DNA of 7,489 nt, from contig JAFEEK010000201.1 of assembly GCA_018241165.1 (NCBI GenBank), positions 1 through 7,489 of the forward strand. Reading direction: 5' to 3'. The position numbers were made by a program, and so were the translations under genes. The DNA is from Pseudomonadota bacterium (GTDB lineage Bacteria; Pseudomonadota; Gammaproteobacteria; Xanthomonadales; Rhodanobacteraceae). The notes under the pieces are model-generated. The model searched no databases. It was not told the origin of the DNA and was given only the letters and a program-made list of their open reading frames with translations. Positions 1-7,266 of the stretch are shown piece by piece (position 1 is the first letter of the stretch; every line of letters begins with the position of its first letter).

Positions 1-479
1 TACAGACTGGTGTTGCCTTCCATATTTGATGGCCGGTCGATTTCGAGCAGGGTTGCGGACAAGCCACTGGTGCAGACGACACGAAACACGTAGATCTTGA
101 CGATTTCGCTATAGTTCGCTTCGTTGCCGCCGGCATACGGGTCGCCAATCAACCGCACTTGGGCGACCAGTGCATTCGGATCGCTATTCCACATGCCTAG
201 CGGCATCGGTGAGTTCAGGCAGCTTGGCGGATAGGCGCGATCGGGATTGGCGAACAACTCCGCCGCGCGCGTACCGCCCGGCTTGGCACCAGCGACGCCC
301 GTTTTCATTGCCGCGGCCTTGGTGCCGGTAATCTGCGCCTGCACTTGTGCACGCGCCTGCTGCGCCACCGCCAGATCCACCCGTGGTGTCGCGGCTGCCG
401 CAGGCACGGCTGCCTGGGCGAGTGTCGCGATGCCCAACGCGGCTACGGCGGCGCAGGAAAAAATGATGGAATGCTTCAT
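1..479 (-). CDS. Exported protein of unknown function, N-terminal part (C-terminus beyond window)
   Basis: An open frame runs from ATG at 479 to the window edge, giving 159 residues with no stop. The start has a GGGAG Shine-Dalgarno sequence 7 bases upstream. An in-frame ATG at 485 sits only one base from that site and is less likely. Residues 1-23 form a classical Sec signal peptide: MKHS, then a hydrophobic Ala-rich core, then AQA with predicted cleavage after residue 23. The mature part opens with an Ala/Gln-rich stretch (about 24-60, probably helical or disordered). A more ordered segment follows, with YPPSCLNSPMPLGMW near residues 83-97 and a likely beta-strand region (IVKIYVFRVVC). Two cysteines (about 87 and 136) could form a disulfide in the periplasm. 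I do not recognise the family and assign no function. It is divergent from tatD and shares a 119-base upstream region with it. Confidence 0.8.
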   Translation of the reverse strand, partial: MKHSIIFSCAAVAALGIATLAQAAVPAAAATPRVDLAVAQQARAQVQAQITGTKAAAMKTGVAGAKPGGTRAAELFANPDRAYPPSCLNSPMPLGMWNSDPNALVAQVRLIGDPYAGGNEANYSEIVKIYVFRVVCTSGLSATLLEIDRPSNMEGNTSL

Positions 480-598
480 GGACATGCTCCCGTATCGAAT
501 CCCCGTGTGCGCAGCCTGTGGCGCAGCCGGTTAACCAGCCGTGAACGCGCGCCGAGCGGTATTGGCATAATGCCAGACCCCATCGATAACGCACCAGC
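480..598. promoter_or_regulatory. Divergent intergenic region, probable promoters and a small palindrome
   Basis: This 119-base gap separates two divergent starts, so it must hold promoters for both unless they lie inside the genes. On the plus strand CATAAT (566-571) resembles a -10 box and would give a leader of about 20 bases before tatD, but no convincing -35 box is present. The same bases lie in a 13-base inverted repeat, TGGCAT-A-ATGCCA (563-575), which could be an operator or chance. A second palindrome, GGTTAACC, is at 529-536. GCGCAGCC occurs twice (509-516 and 521-528). No clear minus-strand promoter could be picked. The promoter calls are weak. Confidence 0.35.
487..491 (-). promoter_or_regulatory. 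Ribosome binding site of the exported unknown protein
   Basis: GGGAG on the minus strand lies 7 bases before the ATG at 479. It favours that start over the in-frame ATG at 485, which lies one base after the motif. Confidence 0.6.
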
Positions 599-1390
599 AT
601 GCAACTCGTCGACATCGGCGCCAACCTGACCCACGAATCCTTCCGGCATGATTTCGATGCCGTGCTGGGCCGTGCCCGGCAACATGGCGTGGAGCAACTC
701 GTCGTCACCGGGGCATCCGTGCAGGGTTCGCGCGAGGCACTGGATCTGGCGCTCGGGCATCCGGGCGTGCTGTTCGCAACCGCCGGCATGCATCCGCATC
801 ATGCGGCGGATTTCGACGCCGATGTCGAAACCGTGTTGCGTGAGTTGCACGCACGGCCCGAAGTCGTCGCGGTCGGCGAAACCGGTCTGGATTTTTTCCG
901 CGATTTCTCGCCACGCTCGGCGCAGTTGTTCGCGTTCGAGCGGCAACTGGAATTGGCCGCGGATTGCGGCAAGCCGCTGTTCCTGCACCAACGCGATGCG
1001 CATGCGGATTTCATCGCCGCCATGGACAAGTTCCGTGGCCGCGTCGGCAAGGCCGTCGTGCATTGCTTCACCGGCGCGAAAGACGAACTGTTCGATTACC
1101 TCGACCGCGATTTTTACATCGGCATCACCGGCTGGATTTGCGATGAACGTCGCGGTACGCATCTGCGCGAACTGGTGAAGTCGATTCCATCCGATCGCCT
1201 GATGCTGGAAACCGATGCACCGTACCTGCTGCCGCGCACGGTCAAACCCGCGCCATCGCACCGGCGCAACGAGCCGATGTATCTGGCGCACATCTGCGCG
1301 GAAGTCGCGCGCGATCGCGACGAGGATGTTGCCGTCACGGCGGCGAATGCCACGCGCACGGCACGAGGCTTCTTCGGATTAATTTGCTAA
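599..1390 (+). CDS. tatD: TatD family metal-dependent DNase
   Basis: This 263-residue protein matches E. coli TatD (about 260 residues) over its whole length, judged from memory of that sequence. TatD is a cytoplasmic, Mg-dependent 3'-5' exonuclease with a TIM-barrel fold. It is linked to DNA repair and turnover and is not needed for Tat export despite its name. Visible signatures are DIGANLTHESF at 5-15, AGMHPHH at 62-68, VAVGETGLDF at 90-99 (E94), FLHQRDAH at 128-135 (H130), VVHCFTG at 153-159 (H155), the near-identical ITGWICDERRG at 176-186, and ETDAPYLLPR at 204-213 (D206). E94, H130, H155 and D206 are the expected metal ligands. DIGxNL in place of the DxHxH of YcfH/YjjV paralogues marks it as TatD proper. 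The ATG at 599 fits the family N-terminus but has no evident Shine-Dalgarno sequence. It is followed after 31 bases by the regulator gene, and no tatABC genes are in view. Confidence 0.95.
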   Translation: MQLVDIGANLTHESFRHDFDAVLGRARQHGVEQLVVTGASVQGSREALDLALGHPGVLFATAGMHPHHAADFDADVETVLRELHARPEVVAVGETGLDFFRDFSPRSAQLFAFERQLELAADCGKPLFLHQRDAHADFIAAMDKFRGRVGKAVVHCFTGAKDELFDYLDRDFYIGITGWICDERRGTHLRELVKSIPSDRLMLETDAPYLLPRTVKPAPSHRRNEPMYLAHICAEVARDRDEDVAVTAANATRTARGFFGLIC

Positions 1391-1408
1391 GCTTCATTGC
1401 GGGGATGT

Positions 1409-1414
1409 GAGGGA
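1409..1414 (+). promoter_or_regulatory. Ribosome binding site deciding the GTG start of the regulator
   Basis: GAGGGA lies 7 bases before the GTG at 1422. An upstream in-frame GTG at 1407 has only GGGG two bases before it, which is too close. The shorter start is therefore preferred. Confidence 0.6.
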
Positions 1415-1421
1415 ATACAAC

Positions 1422-3431
1422 GTGACACCTGTGGAAACCGGCACGGTGCCGGGCTGGATTTCGTTCGATGCGGTCGAGATCGACCTGGCCGGACGGCGCC
1501 TGTTTGTCGCTGGCAAGAAGCTGGCGCTCGAACCCAAGGCATTCGCCGTGCTCGCACTGTTCGCGCAGCATCCGGGACGCGCCTTCACGCGCGACGAGAT
1601 CCTCGATGCGGTGTGGGGCCATCGCCACGTCACGCCCGGCGTACTCAATCGCGTCATCACCTTGTTGCGCCAGGCGCTGGGCGAGAGCGCGGAACAAACG
1701 CAATACATCCACACCTTGCATGGCATCGGCTATCGCTTCGATGCGACGACGCGAACACAGGCACAACGCGAAGTTGACGCCGTACCCGCACCCGCGCCAG
1801 AGCCCGCGCTTGCGCCCACGCCAGCCGAACCGGTAGTCGAATCGCAATCGCCGACCGTCACGGGCGAATCGACCGTGGCAGCGCCATCGAACCGGTTTCG
1901 TTTCGCGGCGCTGGCGGTCGTCCTGCTGGCAGCAGGCCTGGTCGTCGCATGGAAATTCCTGGCGCGTCCGCCGGCGGCCGACGGCGTAGATGCGCCACAG
2001 CACAGTGTCGCCGTGTTGCCACTGACCAACGCGACCGGCGACGCCAATCAACAATTCTTTGCCGATGGCATATCCGAAAACCTGATCGCCACTCTTTCAC
2101 AGTACGAAAACCTGAAAGTCATCGGTCGCAGTTCGTCATTTCATTTCCGTGACAGCAAGGAGGGCGCCAGGGCCATTGGCGCGAAACTCGGCGTGGCGCA
2201 CCTGATCGATGGCAGCGTACAACGCGATGGCGACAACGTACGCATCGGCATCGAGCTGATTCGCACCGACGATGGCACGACGGTATGGACCCGGGTTTTC
2301 GACCGGCCGCACAAGGAGCTGTTCGCCTTGCAGGACGAGATCACGCTCGCGGTCGCTGGCGCCTTGCAGGTCAAATTGCTGCACGCCATGCCCGGTGCGG
2401 TGGAGACCGGCCGCCCAAGCAGCGGCAACCTCGAAGCGTACAGTGCGTATCTGCGCGGTACGTCGTTCATGGCCGCCGGAGACATGCGCAAGTCGATGGA
2501 ACAATTCACGCTGGCGACGCAAATCGACCCGGCCTACGCCCAGGCATGGGCATGGCTGGGCCTGCGCCGTACGGTGTACACACTCGACGAGTTGCAAGGC
2601 GATGCGGCACGCAACTCGTACCAGCAGGCGCGCGAGGAGATCGACACGGCCCTGCGTCTGCAACCGAATTTCGGACAGGCGCACGCCATCCGTGCGAATT
2701 GGTTGAGAACTGCCAGCCACGATTGGAACGGCGCGCTGGCCGAGTTTCGCATCGCTTTGCCACTCGTGCCGGAAAACGATCCTTCGCACGGCGCTTACAG
2801 CATCTTGTTGTCCGCGATGGGTCGCGTCAACGAAGCCATCGCCGAACGGCGCAAGTACATCGACGGTGATCCACTTGCCGCCTACGGATACATGTACCTG
2901 GTCAACATGCAAGCCAGCCTCGGCCGGCTGAACGAAGCGCAAGCCAGCTTGGGCGACGCCGAAAGGCTCGATCCTTCCGCAACCGATTGGCATGCCGTCA
3001 AACGCAGCGAAATCGCCCTGCTGCGCGCAGATTCGGACAAGGCGTTGGCGGCGGCGGCGAGCATGTCGGCCGGCGAGTGGCGCGACATGACGCGCGCGCT
3101 CGCCCTGCAAGCAGGCCACGACCGCAAGGCTGCAGATGCTGCACTCCAGAATGTGATCGCGTCTGCGGGTGATTCCAATCGCCATGCCTATCTCATCGCG
3201 CGGGTTTATGCGCTGCGCGGCGACGCGGACAAGACTTTCGAATGGCTGCAACACGACTGGGAGCACGGCGCTGCAGCCGTGCACTACGCCTTGTTCGATC
3301 CATTCTTGTTGCGCTTCCGCGACGACCCGCGCTTTGCGGCGTACTGCCAGCGCGCCGGATTGCCGCCGCCGTCGGCGAGCGAGGCGTTGAGCGTAGACGA
3401 GATCCGCGCCCGGGTTGCCGCCAAGTCGTGA
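1422..3431 (+). CDS. Membrane-bound winged-helix regulator with TolB-like and TPR domains
   Basis: This 669-residue protein, numbered from GTG 1422, is built as a one-component transmembrane regulator in the manner of CadC. Residues about 13-106 form an OmpR/PhoB-type winged helix: FDAVEIDL at 15, LEPKAFAVLALFAQHPG at 36-52, probable recognition helix TPGVLNRVITLLRQAL at 71-86, and wing IHTLHGIGYRF ending at 106. No receiver domain precedes it. A Pro/Ala-rich linker follows, then one hydrophobic helix at about 161-180 (core LAVVLLAAGLVVAW). Residues about 195-320 resemble the TolB-like domain of COG5616 (SVAVLPLTNATGD, FADGISENLIATLSQ, VIGRSSSF, LIDGSVQRDGDNVRI). From about 337 on there are TPR-like helical repeats, e.g. 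AYLRGTSFMAAGDM and ATQIDPAYAQAWAWLG, and the end (DPRFAAYCQRAGLP) is typical of this class. The DNA-binding end should be cytoplasmic and the TolB/TPR part periplasmic, sensing an unknown signal. Target genes cannot be told from sequence. It may be co-transcribed with tatD, since no terminator lies between them. Confidence 0.88.
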   Translation: MTPVETGTVPGWISFDAVEIDLAGRRLFVAGKKLALEPKAFAVLALFAQHPGRAFTRDEILDAVWGHRHVTPGVLNRVITLLRQALGESAEQTQYIHTLHGIGYRFDATTRTQAQREVDAVPAPAPEPALAPTPAEPVVESQSPTVTGESTVAAPSNRFRFAALAVVLLAAGLVVAWKFLARPPAADGVDAPQHSVAVLPLTNATGDANQQFFADGISENLIATLSQYENLKVIGRSSSFHFRDSKEGARAIGAKLGVAHLIDGSVQRDGDNVRIGIELIRTDDGTTVWTRVFDRPHKELFALQDEITLAVAGALQVKLLHAMPGAVETGRPSSGNLEAYSAYLRGTSFMAAGDMRKSMEQFTLATQIDPAYAQAWAWLGLRRTVYTLDELQGDAARNSYQQAREEIDTALRLQPNFGQAHAIRANWLRTASHDWNGALAEFRIALPLVPENDPSHGAYSILLSAMGRVNEAIAERRKYIDGDPLAAYGYMYLVNMQASLGRLNEAQASLGDAERLDPSATDWHAVKRSEIALLRADSDKALAAAASMSAGEWRDMTRALALQAGHDRKAADAALQNVIASAGDSNRHAYLIARVYALRGDADKTFEWLQHDWEHGAAAVHYALFDPFLLRFRDDPRFAAYCQRAGLPPPSASEALSVDEIRARVAAKS

Positions 3432-3464
3432 GTGGGTTGCGTTGCGTGGCATCCGCCTGCGACT

Positions 3465-4880
3465 TCAGGCCGGCACGATGTCGAACGCAATGGTAAGGCG
3501 CGTGGCTTGTGCCGTGCCGGTGAACGGCACGGTGCCATGCCACATCCATGACGGAAACAGCACCAGCAGGCCCGGCTCGGGTTTGACGAAGTATTCGGCG
3601 CCAAGCGTCGTCGCCGGCAAGACCGGTTCCCCGAACTTGATCCATCCGGCGCCATTGCCCGTGCCGATCGATTCGGGCAGATCGACATAGCACGCCGAAG
3701 ATATCCAGCCCTGGCCGTGAAAGTGATTGAAGTGGAAACCGTTGGCGCGCAGCAGCACCGACCACATGCCATTGCAGCGCCAGCGTCCCTGGTTGCGGCG
3801 ACGCAAGCAATCCTCGCCGGGTCCCAGCATGCGCAGATAGCGATCGATGGGGCCGGCGATGGCTTGCGCAAAGGCGCGCAGCGCGGGGTCTTGTGCGTGC
3901 GCGGGATACAACTCGACCTGGCTGCCACCTTGCAAGGTCTGGTCGAGCGGGTGGAATCGCGCGCCATGCATGTCGCGCAGGCAGCGTGAAAGATCGCGCA
4001 GATAGGCGGGCAAGTCTTGCCAGCCGGTCGGCGTGTCGATGGGCTGCGCGTGGACGAAGCGCGTGTAATCGTACAGTTCACGATAGCGCGGATCGCCTAG
4101 CATGCGCCACGCGCTGGCTTGCAGGGCGAGCGCGTGGCCATCATGGCCATCGACTCGCAACAGTTGCGCCGCCACGGTAGCGGCGTCTTCGGCGTGCCCG
4201 TTCGCGAGCAAGGCATCGCCGTACAGCGCATACGCGCTCTTGTCACTCGGCGCGGCGCGTACAGCAGTTTGCGCGTGATCCAGAGCCCGCGCGGGATCAC
4301 AAAACATGGCGGCGCGCGCGGCGCCCAGGCGCAAAGCCAGACTGGTCGGCGTGCGCTCCAGTTCGGTCTCGATCATGGCAAGTTCGCCTGCGTGCCCATG
4401 CGCCTGCCGCGCCAGTTTGGCCAGAAACAGTACGAGCTCAGGCGAGCGAATCGGTGCGATGGCGGCGATGGTGGTCGCCGCCTGTTCGGCATTGCCGGTG
4501 CGTTGCCATGTGGATTCGCCCAGGCCGGCAAGTGCGGGAAAGTGGCTCGGTTCCAGTTGCAGGACATGCCGGAACGCCGCATCGGCTTCATCGTGGCGGC
4601 GCTGTCCGAACAGACTGCGCGCCAGCACATAGCGCGCGCCGGCGTTGTCGTAGCCTTTGGCGATGGCGTTGCGTGCCGCGCGTTCGGCGGACGCATCGTC
4701 GCCGCATTGTCCGCAGGCGACCGCCAGCCCGAGTTCGGCGATACCCAACGCAGGCGCCAATTCGATCACGCGTTGGAATTCGCCAATGGCCGCTTGAGCG
4801 CGGCCATGGGCGAGCAGTTCCTGGGCCTGGCGCAGCAATTGTTCAGGGCGCACGACGCCATCGGCGATCATGCTCGTCAT
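3465..4880 (-). CDS. TPR protein with C-terminal 2OG-Fe(II) oxygenase domain
   Basis: This is a 471-residue protein from ATG 4880, chosen because GGGGA lies 8 bases upstream. The longer in-frame starts have no ribosome site (ATG 4898) or fall inside a terminator (TTG 4943). Residues about 10-265 are TPR-like helical pairs (ELLAHGRAQAAIGEFQRVIELAP; FGQRRHDEADAAFRHVLQLEP; ALLANGHAEDAATVAAQLL), likely a protein-binding platform. Residues about 267-471 match the putative 2OG-Fe(II) oxygenase family often annotated as 2OG-FeII_Oxy_5: YRELYDYTRFV, an LRDMHGARFHPLDQTLQGGSQ-like linker, NHFHGQGWISSACYVDLP at 385-402, GAGWIKFGEP, LLVLFPSWMWHGTVPF at 438-453, and TRLTIAFD at 460-467. By family analogy H386/H388 and H448 would bind iron and R461 the 2-oxoglutarate carboxylate. 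No signal peptide is seen, so it is presumably cytoplasmic. The substrate is unknown; a hydroxylated protein is possible. It is convergent with the regulator (33-base gap). Confidence 0.85.
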   Translation of the reverse strand: MTSMIADGVVRPEQLLRQAQELLAHGRAQAAIGEFQRVIELAPALGIAELGLAVACGQCGDDASAERAARNAIAKGYDNAGARYVLARSLFGQRRHDEADAAFRHVLQLEPSHFPALAGLGESTWQRTGNAEQAATTIAAIAPIRSPELVLFLAKLARQAHGHAGELAMIETELERTPTSLALRLGAARAAMFCDPARALDHAQTAVRAAPSDKSAYALYGDALLANGHAEDAATVAAQLLRVDGHDGHALALQASAWRMLGDPRYRELYDYTRFVHAQPIDTPTGWQDLPAYLRDLSRCLRDMHGARFHPLDQTLQGGSQVELYPAHAQDPALRAFAQAIAGPIDRYLRMLGPGEDCLRRRNQGRWRCNGMWSVLLRANGFHFNHFHGQGWISSACYVDLPESIGTGNGAGWIKFGEPVLPATTLGAEYFVKPEPGLLVLFPSWMWHGTVPFTGTAQATRLTIAFDIVPA

Positions 4881-4887
4881 CGGCAGA

Positions 4888-4893
4888 TTCCCC
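4888..4893 (-). promoter_or_regulatory. Ribosome binding site deciding the start of the TPR-oxygenase
   Basis: GGGGAA on the minus strand, with GGGGA ending 8 bases before ATG 4880. No comparable motif precedes ATG 4898, and ATG 4871 is too far away. This makes MTSMIADG the probable N-terminus. Confidence 0.55.
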
Positions 4894-4915
4894 GGCATGG
4901 ATGCGAGTGAAAGAG

Positions 4916-4941
4916 GCCCGCGCCAGAACGCTGGCGCGGGC
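4916..4941 (-). terminator. Rho-independent-type terminator after the beta-helix gene
   Basis: A perfect 11-base-pair GC-rich stem (GCCCGCGCCAG / CTGGCGCGGGC) with a 4-base loop begins 7 bases after the TAG stop of the beta-helix gene. On the minus strand it is followed by CTCTTTCACTC, a short pyrimidine/T-rich run rather than a full U tract, so termination may be partial. On the plus strand no T run follows, so it serves the minus strand. It lies only 35 bases before the start of the TPR-oxygenase gene and therefore separates the two transcription units or attenuates flow between them. Confidence 0.75.
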
Positions 4942-4948
4942 AAGATCG

Positions 4949-7258
4949 CTACTCGAATCCGTTCTTGAAAATCGTGTCGTAGCTCAAGTAGTCGAGCGTG
5001 ATGCCGTCGAACCAGGCGTCGGTCGTATTCGCTTGCACGCCGTTGGTCACACCCTGCCCGATGACAGATCCTTCCTCTCGTGCCACGAGGTAAATTTTGA
5101 TCGAGGCTACAGAACTACCATACGAGCCGTTTGGTACCGGAATAAGGACAGGCTGCGCCGGTCGCGCCCAACTGCCCGTTGAGGAGAGCGTAAGCTCGCC
5201 GAAAGCATTCACCGTACCCTGACAGTGGTCATCGCCACTGTTGCGGAGTTCCCAGTACAGCTGCGCCGAGTCACCCGGGCGCGGGTTGAATATGGGGCCG
5301 GTGCTGGTGCCACGGCCCCAGCCGTTCAAGGCATAAATACCCGGCCCGCCTATGGTGATGCATTGCGACAGACCTGTCGTGATGTCGGTGGGACCGGTAT
5401 TCTCGCGGTGGATATGCACTGCACCCGAATTCGATGGCCCGCTCACGTTTTGCGTGCTGTCACGGGTACTGGTGCCTGCCGTCACCACGTCCCACAGGCG
5501 CAGGTCCACATCGAAATCGGAATTCAACACCAGTGGCAACACGGACTGACGCTCGAGCGCGCCGACATCGCGCGAGGAGCCGAATGTGCGATCAAAGTTG
5601 GGCAGATCGACATTGCGGGTGCGACCCAAGGCATCGCGATCGTTGCCAGCCGTTGCAGGCGCAAAGTCGATTGCGGGTGAACCGGCGCGCAAACCAAAGT
5701 CGTCGTGTGCCGGATCGACAAACAGCGGGTCAAAGACCATTGCTTGGTTGTTCAGGCTGATCTTCTCGCTGGCTACCAGGTCACTAGCACTAAATGATCC
5801 GCCGCTACGCGACAGCGATGTGCTTCCCGGTTGCCACAAAATGGAGCGCTGGATGGTGACATCGCTGTTCGTCGTTTTCAGGATCGCGCTGCCGCTGCCG
5901 ATGGTGTTGCCCGCGATGGTGGAATCGAAGATCGACAGCGGATTCACGGACTGCCGGATTACCTCTCTGCTGGTGGTGTTGCTGCCGATGACCGTACGAT
6001 GGATCTGCGTGGTTGCCGAACCATCAAACACCGAGCCGCCGGTGTTTTTCAAAATCATGACACCGCCGCGCGCATCGGCCGGTGGTGACGTTGGCAGGTA
6101 GCCGAGATGAATGACCGCGTCGCTTTCGCCGTAGATTATCGAGCCCGGGTTGGTGCCGGTAGCGGCGGTGTTGTTGCTGATGCGACCGCAGTCGCGGCCG
6201 ATCGTGCAAGGCACGGCCGATGCCGGCAGGGCGTCATAGTCGAATTCCAGTCCCGAGCCCGATGCCAGGTACACGGCACCGCCATTGGGAGCGTCGTTGC
6301 CGTCGAGCACCGCGTTCCACAAGCGGGCCTTGGCATTCGACGTACTGACGTAGATGCCGCCACCCGCGACTGAAGCCGAATTGCCGTAGATGGACGGTTG
6401 CAGCGCCGCATCGGTGGCATAGAGTTGCAACTCCACCTTCTTCGTGCCCGAGCTCACGATCGCGACGCCACCACCGTAGAGCGCGGTGTTGCCATAGAAC
6501 GCACCGAAAATGGGCGTGCCGCTGCCAACATAGGCATAGCTGGGCAGGTTCGAAGAGAAAACGAACAAGCCGCCGCCAAAGCCACCGGTGCCGCCCGTGC
6601 CGAGCGCCTTGTTGAGCAGGAAGCTGGTGTTTGTACCGATCATCGTCATTTCAACCCCTCGCGCAAACACACCGCCACCGTTGTAGGCGGCGGTGTTGTT
6701 GCCAACAACCGTATTGTTGTTGAGGATCAATTCCGTGTTTGAACCCGTGCCTTCGACATAAATGCCGCCACCGGAACCGGCCACGTTCTTCGTGACAAGA
6801 CAGTCGACCAGATCGAGGATGCCATCGCCGATGTAGCGGATGCCGCCGCCAGTACCGCTGCTGTCCACGTCGCCGTCCTGAATCGTCAGACGGCGCATTC
6901 TCAACACTCCTCCGGTCGGAAGGGTGATGTTGAACACGGGAGCGCGCGCGCCGCCGAGACCGCTGACGATCGTATTGGTGGTGTCCGGGCTGGCCTGATC
7001 GCAGGTGGCATAACCGCCTTCAATGGTGAGTTCCTGAGTGTTGCCGTTGACGGTGATTGCCTGACTGGAATAGCCCAGCGAACGCGTGATGCGCACGGTC
7101 GCGATGCCGAATGAATTGTTGGCGGCATTCACTGCTGCTTGAATCGTGCTGTGGGTACAGCCGGCGCCGGTGCCGACGATGTAAACCGCGGCCTGTGCCG
7201 AATTGGCCAGCAGGCCGAAGAGTGCAAGCGCGAAGAGGCGCATGTGGGTAGTTTTCAT
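4949..7258 (-). CDS. Secreted right-handed beta-helix protein, choice-of-anchor Q-like, with IFKNGFE tail
   Basis: The protein has 769 residues from ATG 7258, chosen for a GGGAG site 8 bases upstream and a signal peptide that begins there (MKTTHMRLF, hydrophobic core, AQA; cleavage after residue 23). Residues about 24-505 are a Gly/Asn/Thr-rich solenoid opening with CTHSTIQAAVNAA, a common start of pectate-lyase-like beta-helices. Seven coils carry a GGG[IVL] or GGAV turn, usually with an Asn-Thr/Ser-Ala just before it. Residues about 507-568 (FDPLFVDP, FGLRAGSPAID, RDVGALE) match the closing segment of choice-of-anchor Q proteins, whose members use varied surface-anchoring tails. Residues about 578-757 look like a jelly-roll domain (NSDFDVDLRLWDVV start, DAWFDGITLDYL end), possibly carbohydrate-binding. 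The chain ends YDTIFKNGFE with no membrane helix. Pairable cysteines include 34/86, 351/357 and 633/679. It is probably a surface-attached or secreted structural or glycan-binding protein. No catalytic residues were recognised. It lies 25 bases after the PD40 protein gene, likely in one operon. Confidence 0.88.
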   Translation of the reverse strand: MKTTHMRLFALALFGLLANSAQAAVYIVGTGAGCTHSTIQAAVNAANNSFGIATVRITRSLGYSSQAITVNGNTQELTIEGGYATCDQASPDTTNTIVSGLGGARAPVFNITLPTGGVLRMRRLTIQDGDVDSSGTGGGIRYIGDGILDLVDCLVTKNVAGSGGGIYVEGTGSNTELILNNNTVVGNNTAAYNGGGVFARGVEMTMIGTNTSFLLNKALGTGGTGGFGGGLFVFSSNLPSYAYVGSGTPIFGAFYGNTALYGGGVAIVSSGTKKVELQLYATDAALQPSIYGNSASVAGGGIYVSTSNAKARLWNAVLDGNDAPNGGAVYLASGSGLEFDYDALPASAVPCTIGRDCGRISNNTAATGTNPGSIIYGESDAVIHLGYLPTSPPADARGGVMILKNTGGSVFDGSATTQIHRTVIGSNTTSREVIRQSVNPLSIFDSTIAGNTIGSGSAILKTTNSDVTIQRSILWQPGSTSLSRSGGSFSASDLVASEKISLNNQAMVFDPLFVDPAHDDFGLRAGSPAIDFAPATAGNDRDALGRTRNVDLPNFDRTFGSSRDVGALERQSVLPLVLNSDFDVDLRLWDVVTAGTSTRDSTQNVSGPSNSGAVHIHRENTGPTDITTGLSQCITIGGPGIYALNGWGRGTSTGPIFNPRPGDSAQLYWELRNSGDDHCQGTVNAFGELTLSSTGSWARPAQPVLIPVPNGSYGSSVASIKIYLVAREEGSVIGQGVTNGVQANTTDAWFDGITLDYLSYDTIFKNGFE
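6272..6850 (-). repeat. Protein-level tandem coils of the beta-helix (GGG turns)
   Basis: Within the beta-helix protein, GGG[IVL] or GGAV turns recur at residues 137, 163, 194, 228, 262, 299 and 326, spaced 26-37 residues apart. Most are preceded by an Asn-containing step such as YGNTA, YGNSA, VGNNTA or DGNDA. The pattern recalls the GGA[ILV] and FxxN repeats of chlamydial Pmp passenger domains and other beta-helix proteins. The DNA itself is diverged: on the plus strand GCCGCC/CCACC-type clusters recur without long exact repeats. It is a coding repeat, not a mobile or regulatory one. Confidence 0.65.
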
Positions 7259-7266
7259 GATTTGTT

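Noticed and set aside
563..575. Sigma-54-like promoter (TGGCAT...TGCC)
   Set aside because: The GG and GC elements are too close together; sigma-54 promoters need a 10-base gap between them.
476..1291. Minus-strand open frame (271 residues) across tatD
   Set aside because: It is antisense to a clearly conserved TatD and out of frame with the signal-peptide gene ending at 479. No recognisable motif was seen.
1335..2054. Minus-strand open frame (239 residues) opposite the tatD end and regulator start
   Set aside because: It is an antisense shadow of the winged-helix and linker coding sequence.
2136..3452. Long minus-strand open frame (438 residues) opposite the regulator
   Set aside because: It lies wholly antisense to a regulator with recognisable domains. 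Its translation is Arg/Gln/Val-rich without any family motif, as expected of GC-rich antisense frames.
3512..3532. Hairpin CCGTGCCG-GTGAA-CGGCACGG near the convergent gene ends
   Set aside because: It lies inside the oxygenase coding sequence and has no T run on either strand, so it is not called a terminator. The 33-base gap at 3432-3464 also shows no hairpin.
4119..4910. Plus-strand open frame (263 residues) opposite the TPR-oxygenase
   Set aside because: It mirrors the TPR coding region and has no family motif or ribosome site.
4881..4943. Longer N-terminus for the TPR-oxygenase from TTG 4943
   Set aside because: The extension would translate the terminator hairpin itself, has a poor start codon and lacks a ribosome site.
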